Shown piece after piece: positions 7,548-15,136 of a DNA stretch of 34,547 nucleotides. The DNA is from Planctomycetaceae bacterium. GTDB lineage: Bacteria > Planctomycetota > Planctomycetia > Pirellulales > Thermoguttaceae. The DNA lies in NCBI GenBank assembly GCA_031283515.1, contig JAITBS010000343.1, forward strand, positions 1-34,547, read 5' to 3'. The notes under the pieces are model-generated. The model made no database searches. It worked only from the letters and a program-made list of their open reading frames with translations, and had not been told where the DNA came from. Position numbers and translations under genes: made by a program. Every line of letters starts with the position of its first letter. Position 1 is the stretch's first letter.

Positions 7548-7665
7548 TATCAACATCAAATCCAAATTAGAGAACGTACTCACAACCTAACCACATAATG
7601 TTTCCTTTACGGAATTTCTTTCAAGAGTTTTTTCAAATAGATTCATTCATTAAACGTTTATTAAA

Positions 7666-9951
7666 ATGCACAATGCCATGAATATTGTCGCGGAGCATGA
7701 ACATAATGAAATTCTTGCTGCATTGGTTGGGCAACCCAATTCCGGTAAATCAACTGTTTTCAATTATCTCACCGGTTTACATCAAACAGTTGCCAATTAT
7801 CCCGGAGTGACAGTAACAAAAAAGTCCGGGCATTATCACGATGGTAAGCGGCGTATCGAAGTTGTTGATCTTCCTGGTACGTACAGTTTGACCTCGTATT
7901 CTCAGGAAGAACGGGTTACGCGGGATTTTCTGTTGCTTGAACGCCCTGAAGTTGTTGTTATCGTTATTGATGCTTCCAATTTACGGCGTCATCTTTATTT
8001 TGTGTTTCAGCTGCTCGAACTTCAGATACCGCTGGTCATTTGCCTGAATATGATGGATATTGCACGGCGTCGCGGTTTTTCGATTGATATTCCGGTGTTG
8101 GAACAAACGCTTGGAGTTCCGGTGATTCCGGCGAATGGTCGTACCGGAGAAGGTCTCGAAGAACTGCGCCGGCAAATTAACACGGTTTCCGCAAAACATG
8201 ACCACGAATCACCAGTCACCTGGAAAATCAATTACGGCACTTTAGAACCGTTAATTGCAGAATTTGATGCCGCACTCTCACAAAAAGAACCACTCGTTCA
8301 GGATTTTCCGACCCGATGGCTTGCGATTAAACTCCTTGAAAATGACCGCGAAGCACGGCGAATTATTCAACATCACACTCATGACAAAGATTGGGAACCG
8401 TTGCTCGAATCGTGCATGAAAAAAGTTGAAGATTACGAAACGCAAAGCGGTGATTCTCCCCGTAAAACAATCGCCTCCAGCAGGAACATTTTGGCGGAAA
8501 CCATTGAAAAACAGACCATTCAACGAACTTCCATCCCACATCGTAATTCAGATACGCTTGACCAATTTCTTTGTCATCCATTTCTTGGTTTGCTGAGTGT
8601 TGCGGCAGTCATGTTTATAACATTTCAGTTGGCGTTTAATCTGGCGGATGGTTGGACATGGTTTCCATGGTTCAATGCGGCAGGAGTTTTTGAATGGAAT
8701 ACGCCGTTTGGAGCGGTTGAGTCACTTTTTTCGGTTTGGATTCCGGCATTGCTGGATTCTTGTTTTCATCTTCCCGAAGGCAATCTCCACTCTTTAATTT
8801 ATGACGGAATTATTGCAGGAGTTGGCGGTGTACTTACATTTGTTCCGACAATTTTTTTTATTTTCCTTTTTATTTCGATTTTGGAACAAAGCGGTTATAT
8901 TGCCAGGGTGGTTGTTGTGTTGGATCGGATCATGCGTTTTTTCGGATTGCATGGTCAAAGTATTTTACCGATGATTCTTGGCGGCGGCATTGTTGGCGGT
9001 TGTGCATTGCCGGCGGTCATGGCAACACGTTCGATGCGGGAACAACGGGAGCGAATATTGACTATTATGGTTGTTCCCCTTATGAATTGCGGAGCCAAAG
9101 TTCCGGTGTTTGCTTTACTGATTTCGGCGTTTTTCCTTGAGTATCAAGGATTGGTATTGGCGGCAATTATTCTGATTTCGTGGACGATGGCTTTGTTTGT
9201 TTCTTCAATTCTTGGTAAATTATTTATTGGTGGAGAACCTTCGCCTCTTGTGATGGAGCTTCCGACGTACCAAGTTCCTGATTTACGCGATATGTTGTTG
9301 ACGGCGGTACTGCAAAGTTGGTGGTTTGTTAAAAAGGCGGGGACGATTATTCTGGCGGTTAATGTTTTTCTTTGGGTGCTTATGTATTACCCGCGTCCCG
9401 ACAATCCCGACACCGATGCGGCGACCCAACTTGCAGGTTCTTACGCTGCCCGAATGGGACGTATATTTGAACCGGTAACACGATATGCCGGTTTTGATTG
9501 GCGTGACAATGTGGCACTTATTGGTGGTTTTGCGGCGAAGGAAGTTATTGTCAGTACGATGGCGACGATGTATGGAATTGAAGAAGAAGACGAAACCGAA
9601 GCCGAGAACAATCATCAAGAAAATAAGAACAACAAAGAAAATACTTTCCAAGAACCAAACGTGAAGAGAAAAGAATTAACGAAAGAGCTTGAAGAGATTG
9701 ATACGGAAAGCCTGGATATTCAAGGCAAACATCTTGCTGTTCGTTTGCGTGCGGAAAAGAATTGGACACCATTGAAGGCATTTGTTCTTCTTCTTTTTGT
9801 GATGATTTACAATCCTTGTTTTGCGACTTGTGCGGTGATATGGCGAGAGACGGGTCATATCAAATACATGCTTATGACAATGGCGTACACGAATGGTTTA
9901 GCATTTTTAATTGCGGTTGCGGTGTACCAAATTGCAAGAATATGTAGTTGA
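7666..9951 (+). CDS. feoB: Ferrous iron transporter FeoB
   Basis: Inner-membrane Fe2+ transporter with an N-terminal GTPase. At 761 residues it has the family's normal length. G-motifs: G1 GQPNSGKST (about 22-30), G2 around NYPGVTVTKKSG, G3 DLPGTYSL (about 68-75), G4 written as NMMD. Two Gate domains follow: the first with GGVLTFVPTIFFIFLFISIL and the conserved GGGIVGGCALPAVMATR containing the pore Cys, and the second around GFAAKEVIVSTMATMYG. A hydrophilic Glu/Asn/Lys-rich insert of about 50 residues (about 640-690) separates the last Gate helix pair from the final FVMIYNPCFATC helix. ATGs at 7666 and 7678 are both possible. The stop codon (TGA, 9949-9951) lies inside a family-A repeat arm, so the last one or two residues come from repeat DNA. 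Confidence 0.96.
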   Translation: MHNAMNIVAEHEHNEILAALVGQPNSGKSTVFNYLTGLHQTVANYPGVTVTKKSGHYHDGKRRIEVVDLPGTYSLTSYSQEERVTRDFLLLERPEVVVIVIDASNLRRHLYFVFQLLELQIPLVICLNMMDIARRRGFSIDIPVLEQTLGVPVIPANGRTGEGLEELRRQINTVSAKHDHESPVTWKINYGTLEPLIAEFDAALSQKEPLVQDFPTRWLAIKLLENDREARRIIQHHTHDKDWEPLLESCMKKVEDYETQSGDSPRKTIASSRNILAETIEKQTIQRTSIPHRNSDTLDQFLCHPFLGLLSVAAVMFITFQLAFNLADGWTWFPWFNAAGVFEWNTPFGAVESLFSVWIPALLDSCFHLPEGNLHSLIYDGIIAGVGGVLTFVPTIFFIFLFISILEQSGYIARVVVVLDRIMRFFGLHGQSILPMILGGGIVGGCALPAVMATRSMREQRERILTIMVVPLMNCGAKVPVFALLISAFFLEYQGLVLAAIILISWTMALFVSSILGKLFIGGEPSPLVMELPTYQVPDLRDMLLTAVLQSWWFVKKAGTIILAVNVFLWVLMYYPRPDNPDTDAATQLAGSYAARMGRIFEPVTRYAGFDWRDNVALIGGFAAKEVIVSTMATMYGIEEEDETEAENNHQENKNNKENTFQEPNVKRKELTKELEEIDTESLDIQGKHLAVRLRAEKNWTPLKAFVLLLFVMIYNPCFATCAVIWRETGHIKYMLMTMAYTNGLAFLIAVAVYQIARICS

Positions 9952-10070
9952 TAGTGGAGAGTGGCGAGTGGAGAGTTCGCAAGCGGAGTATTACCAAAAC
10001 GTTTTGAATCCGCGTGCGAACTCTCCACTATCAACTCTCCACTATCAACTATCCACTCTCAACTAACCAC
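9945..10070. repeat. Interspersed repeat family A, copy 3
   Basis: Begins TAGTTGATAGTGGAGAGTGG at the very end of feoB and ends in the complementary arm (ACTATCAACTATCCACTCTC). The centre is GCAAGCGGAGTATTACCAAA with a partly decayed partner (GAATCCGCGTGC). A CCCTTTCAGGGC hairpin and a family-C 21-mer (10106-10126) follow, the same order as at 193-363. Confidence 0.75.
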
Positions 10071-10105
10071 TGCCCTTTCAGGGCTACCTATTGTTGTTAT
10101 CTACA

Positions 10106-10126
10106 ATAATTCCACTGATAGATTAC
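10106..10126. repeat. Repeat family C 21-mer, copy 2
   Basis: Identical to the copy at 24733-24753 and one base different from that at 343-363. Confidence 0.6.
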
Positions 10127-10189
10127 GGAAAATCTCACTGAATAACTGAATAATTGTGGAAATCTGTATTTTATTTTGAATTTATTCTG

Positions 10190-10218
10190 TTGACATTAAT
10201 AATTGTTTGGAGTAATAT
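10190..10218 (+). promoter_or_regulatory. Near-consensus sigma70 promoter of the lipoprotein/DUF1559 cluster
   Basis: Perfect TTGACA (10190-10195), exactly 17-bp spacer, TAATAT (10213-10218). Predicted start about 10225, giving a leader of about 75 nt to the ATG at 10303. The leader contains AACC-TTTC-GGTT (about 10250-10261) and AAGGAGA just before the start. This should be a strong promoter. Confidence 0.7.
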
Positions 10219-10302
10219 ATCCTCTTTGGTAGATTGGATATCTATCGGAAACCTTTCGGTTATGTTGTTTGTTAACATTTATCAAAAATAAAGGAGAACT
10301 TT

Positions 10303-10770
10303 ATGACACGAACAATTGCTTGTGTCCCTATTTTTCTATTGGGACTTTTTTTTCTTGGTTGCGCAGGTGGAACCTCTTCAATCAAAACCGATTCTGTTGT
10401 CGGAACGATAACCGACGTGAACGGTTCACCGCTTGCTGGTGCCAGTGTTAATTTTTCACCTGTGACACAAAGTGTAGGTAATCCTGCTTATGCGATTACC
10501 GATCAAAATGGAAAATACCAATTACAAACCCTGTTGGGAAAACCAGACGCAGGAACAACTCCGGGTGAATACATTGTCACCATTTCAAAATCGGAAATGA
10601 TTCCTACCGGTCAGAAAGAAAAAAATTCCGACGGTAAAATGGTTGATGTCCTTGTTCCAAAATCATTGATTCCGGATGCTTATAGTTCCGCCGAGAAATC
10701 ACCGTTCAAAGTCACCGTTGTTTCTGGAAAAAACCAATTTAACTTCCAACTCAAAGCCGATGGAACTTAA
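10303..10770 (+). CDS. Small lipoprotein with carboxypeptidase-regulatory-like domain
   Basis: Predicted exported lipoprotein of 155 residues. The signal peptide has a hydrophobic core (IACVPIFLLGLFF, residues 4-16) and a lipobox LGC with the lipidated Cys at about residue 20. After a Gly/Ser linker comes a transthyretin/CarboxypepD_reg-like beta-sandwich: VVGTITDVNGSPLAGASVNF, ITDQNGKYQLQT and TPGEYIVTISK, ending with KVTVVSGKNQFNFQL. Such short lipoproteins are common beside DUF1559 genes in Planctomycetota; their role is not established. The start is strongly supported (AAGGAGA and a near-consensus promoter). It precedes three DUF1559 genes and may be transcribed with at least the first. 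Confidence 0.88.
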   Translation: MTRTIACVPIFLLGLFFLGCAGGTSSIKTDSVVGTITDVNGSPLAGASVNFSPVTQSVGNPAYAITDQNGKYQLQTLLGKPDAGTTPGEYIVTISKSEMIPTGQKEKNSDGKMVDVLVPKSLIPDAYSSAEKSPFKVTVVSGKNQFNFQLKADGT

Positions 10771-10788
10771 AAAACTCGTAGTTTTTTT
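10769..10788 (+). terminator. AT-rich hairpin after the lipoprotein gene
   Basis: AAAAAACT (10769-10776) and AGTTTTTT (10780-10787) pair perfectly across a CGT loop, overlapping the stop codon. The stem is almost all A-T, so it would be a weak terminator or attenuator at best, allowing read-through into the DUF1559 genes. Confidence 0.3.
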
Positions 10789-10859
10789 GGTTCGGTTCTA
10801 AAAAAATGCCGATATTACCTATTATTCCATTTTTTACCTTAACAATTTCGGAGAATTTT

Positions 10860-12159
10860 ATGAAGAATATATTTACGTTAAAATGGGCAAGGGGGGGGGG
10901 TATGCGCAAGAAGTAAGCGTTTTGACAAGACACTTCCGAACCGTAAGACGATTCGGCGAGCATTTACTCTTGTCGAACTTTTAGTGGTTATTGCGATTAT
11001 TGGAGTTTTAATCGCTCTTCTACTTCCAGCCGTTCAAGCCGCCCGAGAGGCAGCCCGGCGTTCTCAGTGTATTAACAAGTTAAAACAACTTGCTCTTGCC
11101 ACACACAACTTTCACAGTACCTACAACCGTTTACCAGCTTCCGGTAATGATCCGAACTGGACAAAAATTAAACCGGCTTCCGGCGGTGCCTCTGTTGAGG
11201 CAACATCGTTGGTGCGAGTCCACTATGTCGATGTGTACAATCCCATCGTAACAATGTTACCGTTGCTTGAGCAGCCAGCAATGTTCGATACGTTAATGAC
11301 TGCCGCAAAATACGGAGCACAAACGGACGGTAACAACCGAAGTTACATTCCATGCACTTGGATTGATACAACGGCAACCGGAACCGGAACCGATCAATAT
11401 GTCGATTCTTCAGGAAATTCCGTTAATTCACCGCTCCGTGACCGTTTGGCTTTAACTCTTTGTCCCTCTGATCCTTTGTCCAATACTGCAACATTGGGTC
11501 GTCCTTACGGTAATTACCGTTATTGCCGCGGCGATATTTGGTGCAATTGGCAATGGCGTGAATCACGAGGGGCATTCGGACCGGGGAATCGTTTTCCGGT
11601 TTCATTCAGTAGTATTACTGACGGAACCAGCAATACCATCTTTTTTTCCGAATCATGTGTTGGTGCGGACGATGACCGAACGAATCGTGCCGGTCTTGTT
11701 ACGGGAATCAATTATCCTACGGACAAACCAAGTAAAGTTGCGGCTTATCGTGGAGTTGGGGCAGATCTGGCTGATGCCGCTCCGACTGTCGCCGGTAGTG
11801 ATCAACGAGGAAGCCGTTGGGCGGACGCTCGACTGGCTTTTTCCGGATTCAATACCGTTTTGCCTCCGAACTCTCCATCCGGTCTCTTTGATGATCCCAA
11901 TAGTGCCGGCGGAGCGGCTTATGGTAATTATGCAACTGTAAGTAGTTTCCATCCTGGGGGCGTTATTGTTGCACTGGGAGACGGAGCTGCACGGTTTGTT
12001 TCGGAAACGATTGATTGCGGTGATCTGACCAAACATCCCGGCGAAGGTGATCCGGCGTATGTTGCCACTGATCCGCATCAATGGATTGGTCCGACTCAAT
12101 ACGGCATCTGGGGAGCCGCAGGCTCTATTAGCGGACGCGAATCAAAATCGCTGCCGTAA
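10860..12159 (+). CDS. DUF1559 pseudopilin-like protein, reading frame broken at a ten-G tract
   Basis: DUF1559 proteins are exported, pilin-like proteins of Planctomycetota and Lentisphaerota of uncertain function. The main frame contains FTLVELLVVIAIIGVLIALL immediately followed by the AAREAARRSQC helix, and it ends with the H-X9-DG motif (H PGGVIVALG DG). That frame opens only at about 10882 and offers no ATG, GTG or TTG before the prepilin signal. The nearest start with a good Shine-Dalgarno (GGAG, 10850-10853) is the ATG at 10860, but with ten Gs at 10891-10900 it runs into TAA at 10914 after 18 codons. Nine Gs (or twelve) would join it in frame, giving a leader MKNIFTLKWARGGVCARSKR and then ~15 residues to the signal. 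An internal GTG at 10984 would remove the processing site. This could be phase variation, a decayed gene or a sequencing error; the rest of the frame is intact. Confidence 0.8.
10891..10900 (+). repeat. Poly-G tract (10 G) within the DUF1559 leader
   Basis: Uninterrupted run of ten G in otherwise AT-rich DNA, between a start codon with Shine-Dalgarno and the prepilin signal. Its present length puts the two out of frame by one base. Such tracts are classical slipped-strand mispairing sites, and also classical places for sequencing error. Confidence 0.85.
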
Positions 12160-12177
12160 TATTTTCGCAACCAAAAA

Positions 12178-12216
12178 CCGGAAGGATCATCCCACAACTT
12201 CCGGTAATGTGTTTCT
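12178..12216 (+). terminator. Possible terminator or attenuator between the first and second DUF1559 genes
   Basis: CCGGAAG (12178-12184) and CTTCCGG (12198-12204) pair across a 13-nt loop and are followed by a T-rich stretch. The stem is short and the T-run interrupted, so partial termination is more likely than complete. Confidence 0.35.
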
Positions 12217-12259
12217 CTATTTTTTGTACTTAAAACTACCTATTTGAAGGAGGTGTTCA

Positions 12260-13480
12260 ATGAAAAGATTTTTTTGTTATTTGAAAACGAATGGATTTAC
12301 CTTAGTGGAACTTCTGGTTGTTATTGCGATTATCGGAGTATTGATTGCTCTGCTTCTTCCGGCAGTTCAGGCGGCGCGAGAGGCGGCAAGACGTTCACAA
12401 TGTACCAACAATCTCAAACAACTGGGAATTACGTTTCACAATTTCCACAACACGTTTGATCGGATTCCAAACAATGGATATGATCCGACGTGGACAGGTA
12501 TCGGCAGAGCCGGTTCGACCACATCGCCTAAACGACCGGTAGAACATGCTCAAGAATATAATTTTATCGTAACATTGCTCCCGTTCTTCGAACAGCAGGC
12601 GATGTACGATGTGATTTATAGTGGAGCAATAGCATGTTCTACAGGAACAAGCTATCCGAGTAGCCCCCAAGCTCCCGGTTTCTTTGTTGGTGTTGGAAAC
12701 AGCGGAAGGTATTCCGACAACACCACATCGCCTTGCGGAGAGCAAATTGCCGTGATTTGCTGTCCTTCCGACAGGAATGCCGCTAAGGGAGCGCAAGAGA
12801 CCTCTGAAGCCCGAACCAGTTACCATGCTAATATGGGTGATTGGATGATCGGTTGGAATTGGGGTGAATATGCTACTCCACGCGGTGTATTTCGTCCCGG
12901 TACCTTTGCCAGTGGAACCGGTATTGATCCGGGAAGAGGTGGTACGGATTCATTCAGTTCTATTACGGATGGATTGAGCAATACACTCTTGTTTGCGGAA
13001 GCTTGTGTTTCCGGATCGAGTGATATTACTGTTTTAGGAACTATTGCATCGAAAACATCTTCACTCCATGGCGGAGCTGCATCAAATTGTGCAGGAAGAC
13101 GCGGAACTCAAGGGATGATTACCAATACGAATGATAAACAACCTCGCAAAGGACGGCGTTGGATGGATGCTCGTATTCCCTATTCCGGCTTCAACGCTGC
13201 TCTTCCGCCTAATCAGCCCGCTTGTGTCGGTAATGGCGATGGAGAAACGGATTGCCATGCTTTAACGGTAAGTAGTTATCATTCCGGCGGTGCAAATGCG
13301 GCACTGTGTGACGGCAGTGTTCGTTTTATTTCCGAAACAATTGACTGCGGTAATATTACCAAAAAATTAGGCGAAGAACTCGGTAATACCGGTGAAGGTC
13401 ATAAATGGACGGGACCTTCCACTGTCGGTGTTTGGGGAGCGGCAGCAACTCCTGCTCACGGCGAACCAAAATCACTTTAA
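12260..13480 (+). CDS. DUF1559 prepilin-type protein, paralogue 2
   Basis: Exported pseudopilin-like protein of 406 residues. A short basic leader ends in the prepilin site G12|F13 with Glu at +5 (GFTLVELLVVIAIIGVLIAL), followed by the amphipathic AAREAARRSQC helix; cleavage and methylation by a prepilin peptidase (PilD type) is expected. The DUF1559 body includes NNLKQLGITFHNFHNTFDRI, the SFSSITDGLSNTLLFAEAC block, and the H-X9-DG motif (H SGGANAALC DG) near the C-terminus. The start is fixed by a near-perfect Shine-Dalgarno, AAGGAGGT (12247-12254). The last ~70 residues are almost the same as in paralogue 3, while the N-terminal half of the globular domain diverges. Confidence 0.93.
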   Translation: MKRFFCYLKTNGFTLVELLVVIAIIGVLIALLLPAVQAAREAARRSQCTNNLKQLGITFHNFHNTFDRIPNNGYDPTWTGIGRAGSTTSPKRPVEHAQEYNFIVTLLPFFEQQAMYDVIYSGAIACSTGTSYPSSPQAPGFFVGVGNSGRYSDNTTSPCGEQIAVICCPSDRNAAKGAQETSEARTSYHANMGDWMIGWNWGEYATPRGVFRPGTFASGTGIDPGRGGTDSFSSITDGLSNTLLFAEACVSGSSDITVLGTIASKTSSLHGGAASNCAGRRGTQGMITNTNDKQPRKGRRWMDARIPYSGFNAALPPNQPACVGNGDGETDCHALTVSSYHSGGANAALCDGSVRFISETIDCGNITKKLGEELGNTGEGHKWTGPSTVGVWGAAATPAHGEPKSL

Positions 13481-13525
13481 TTTTGAAACAATTTGTTACT
13501 GTTCGTACTAATTAATGAGAATAAA

Positions 13526-13593
13526 TGTAAACGTTTACACCAATAAACAGAATCATATCTTGCTTGAGATGTTAATTTGTGTGAACGGTTACA
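13526..13593. promoter_or_regulatory. Paired LacI-family-like operators before DUF1559 paralogue 3
   Basis: Seen: a perfect 14-bp palindrome TGTAAACGTTTACA at 13526-13539 and a second, imperfect copy TGTGAACGGTTACA at 13580-13593. The start-to-start distance is 54 bp, close to five helical turns. Known: LacI/CcpA-type regulators bind palindromes with a central CG of this kind. Inferred: the second site overlaps a weak -35 (TTACAT, 13589-13594), so binding could repress, with looping between the pair. Confidence 0.5.
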
Positions 13594-13618
13594 TTTGTAG
13601 TACATCTATTTTTATAAC
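13589..13618 (+). promoter_or_regulatory. Possible promoter of DUF1559 paralogue 3
   Basis: TTACAT (13589-13594), 18-bp spacer, TATAAC (13613-13618), about 35 nt before the ATG. The match is modest, but the overlap with an operator-like palindrome supports it. Confidence 0.35.
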
Positions 13619-13653
13619 ACTTTACTTAACAATATTTATGAAAGGAGATTTTC

Positions 13654-14865
13654 ATGAATGATTCTTTTTCCCCGAAAAGAATAGGTTTTACCTTAGTAGA
13701 ACTTCTTGTGGTTATTGCGATTATTGGTGTTTTGATTGCACTTCTTTTGCCGGCAATTCAAGCGGCACGGGAAGCGGCACGACGGGCACAGTGTACCAAT
13801 AACCTCAAACAACTGGGAATTGCGTTTCACAATTTCCATGACACCTACAAACGGATGCCGAGTAACGGATATGATTCCATGTGGGTGGCGTACAAAAAAT
13901 ATGGTACCCAGGATCGACTCGATATAGTCGATGTTTACAGTGTTTGGGTTTGCCTGCTTCCATTTTACGAAATGACAGCAGTCTTCGATGAAATCAAGTC
14001 GGGTTGTGCCAATCTTGCAACGGTCAATCCGTATCCGACGGATGATTCCCGATACGAAAAAGGACGCTTGGTTCGAACCGGAAATTGGGATTACACAAGC
14101 GGCGGCGGTGCTTCACCTGCTAGTTTGAATATAACCTCTCTTTTGTGTCCTTCGGATTCTTCTGCCTTGTTAGCAGAAGGAGCCCAAGCAACAGGACGTA
14201 CCAATTATCGAGCCAATATGGGTGATTGGATGATCGGTTGGGCATGGGGCGAATACGCCAATCCGCGAGGAACATTCCGACCAAGTTGGAATGACAACGG
14301 TTCAATCAAATGGTCAGACCGTTCTTTCAATGCCATTACCGATGGTTTGAGTAACACATTGTACGCTTCCGAAGCCTGTGTGTCCAAAGGAACCGATAAC
14401 GATATTACCATTCTTGGCGGAGTTGCCTATGAACCGAGTGGAAATTTTATTCATGGGAATGCTGCCTCACTTTGTGCTGCCAAACGCGGTTTACAAGGAC
14501 TTTTAAATCCGACCAATCAGGCAACCACTCCGCATAAAGGACATCGTTGGATGGATGCACGAATCCCTTATACCGGCTTCAACGCCGCTTTGCCGCCTAA
14601 TCAACCCGCTTGCCGAAGAGAAAGCGATGATAAAAAATGTTACGCATTGACGGTGAGCAGTTATCATGCCGGCGGAGCAAACGCCGCACTTTGTGACGGA
14701 GCGGTTCGGTTCATTTCGGAAACCATTGATTGCGGTAATATTACCAAAAAATTAGGAGAAGAACTCGGTAATACCGGTGACGGTCATAAATGGACAGGAC
14801 CATCCACTGTCGGTGTTTGGGGTGCTGCTGCAACTCCCGCTCACAATGAATCAAACTCCTTGTAG
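13654..14865 (+). CDS. DUF1559 prepilin-type protein, paralogue 3
   Basis: Exported pseudopilin-like protein of 403 residues with the same domain order as paralogue 2: prepilin site GFTLVELLVVIAIIGVLIAL at about residues 11-30, the AAREAARRAQC helix, DUF1559 body with SFNAITDGLSNTLYASEAC, and H-X9-DG (H AGGANAALC DG). AAAGGAGA (13641-13648) fixes the ATG. The C-terminal block from YHAGGANAAL onward is nearly identical to paralogue 2, ending ATPAHNESNSL against ATPAHGEPKSL, which points to tandem duplication followed by divergence or gene conversion. It probably has its own promoter with operator-like palindromes at 13526-13593, and a strong terminator-like hairpin follows. Confidence 0.93.
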   Translation: MNDSFSPKRIGFTLVELLVVIAIIGVLIALLLPAIQAAREAARRAQCTNNLKQLGIAFHNFHDTYKRMPSNGYDSMWVAYKKYGTQDRLDIVDVYSVWVCLLPFYEMTAVFDEIKSGCANLATVNPYPTDDSRYEKGRLVRTGNWDYTSGGGASPASLNITSLLCPSDSSALLAEGAQATGRTNYRANMGDWMIGWAWGEYANPRGTFRPSWNDNGSIKWSDRSFNAITDGLSNTLYASEACVSKGTDNDITILGGVAYEPSGNFIHGNAASLCAAKRGLQGLLNPTNQATTPHKGHRWMDARIPYTGFNAALPPNQPACRRESDDKKCYALTVSSYHAGGANAALCDGAVRFISETIDCGNITKKLGEELGNTGDGHKWTGPSTVGVWGAAATPAHNESNSL

Positions 14866-14904
14866 GCAATACAAATTCATGTAGCTGTCCTGTCGATTTT
14901 ATTT

Positions 14905-15006
14905 TTTTGAGAATACGAACTCTGCGAAAAAACAAAACAAACGAACAATGTTTAAATCAAAATTTTCGTTTGTTTTGTTATTTTGTTTGTTTTGTATTCT
15001 CAAAAA
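14905..15006. terminator. Nested inverted repeat after the DUF1559 cluster
   Basis: The inner arms AACAAAACAAACGAA (14931-14945) and TTCGTTTGTTTTGTT (14965-14979) pair perfectly over 15 bp across a 19-nt loop, and T-rich DNA follows. An outer pair, TTTTTGAGAATAC (about 14905-14917) and GTATTCTCAAAAA (14994-15006), encloses it. The inner stem can act as a terminator. The outer arms and the adjoining TCTGCGAAAA copies link it to the family-B repeats seen at 18640-18705. Confidence 0.5.
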
Positions 15007-15008
15007 TA

Positions 15009-15055
15009 AATCTGCGAAAATCGGCGTCATTTGCGGATTCTGTTGATAAATATAG
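15009..15055 (+). repeat. Repeat family B copy
   Basis: AAATCTGCGAAAATCGGCGT followed by CATTTGCGGATTCTGTTGAT; compare 24786-24830 (ATCTGCGTAATCTGCGGATT then CCGTTAATAAAATAGAA). It sits between DUF1559 paralogue 3 and the nuclease gene. Confidence 0.5.
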
Positions 15056-15136
15056 AACGCTAAGAAATTGGGAATAATACAATCTCATTAGAAAACTGCT
15101 CTGGACTTTTTTGAGGAAAATGCTTATTGTATTGTT

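Larger units (their letters stand above)
9952..10302. other. Intergenic region between feoB and the lipoprotein gene
   Basis: About 350 nt: family-A copy 3, the CCCTTTCAGGGC inverted repeat (about 10074-10085), the family-C 21-mer, and then the promoter and leader of the lipoprotein gene. No additional coding region was seen. Confidence 0.6.

Noticed and set aside
9580..9735. FeoB insert as a novel regulatory domain
   Set aside because: The Glu/Asn/Lys-rich stretch looks like low-complexity loop expansion at a position where FeoB proteins vary, with no recognisable fold.
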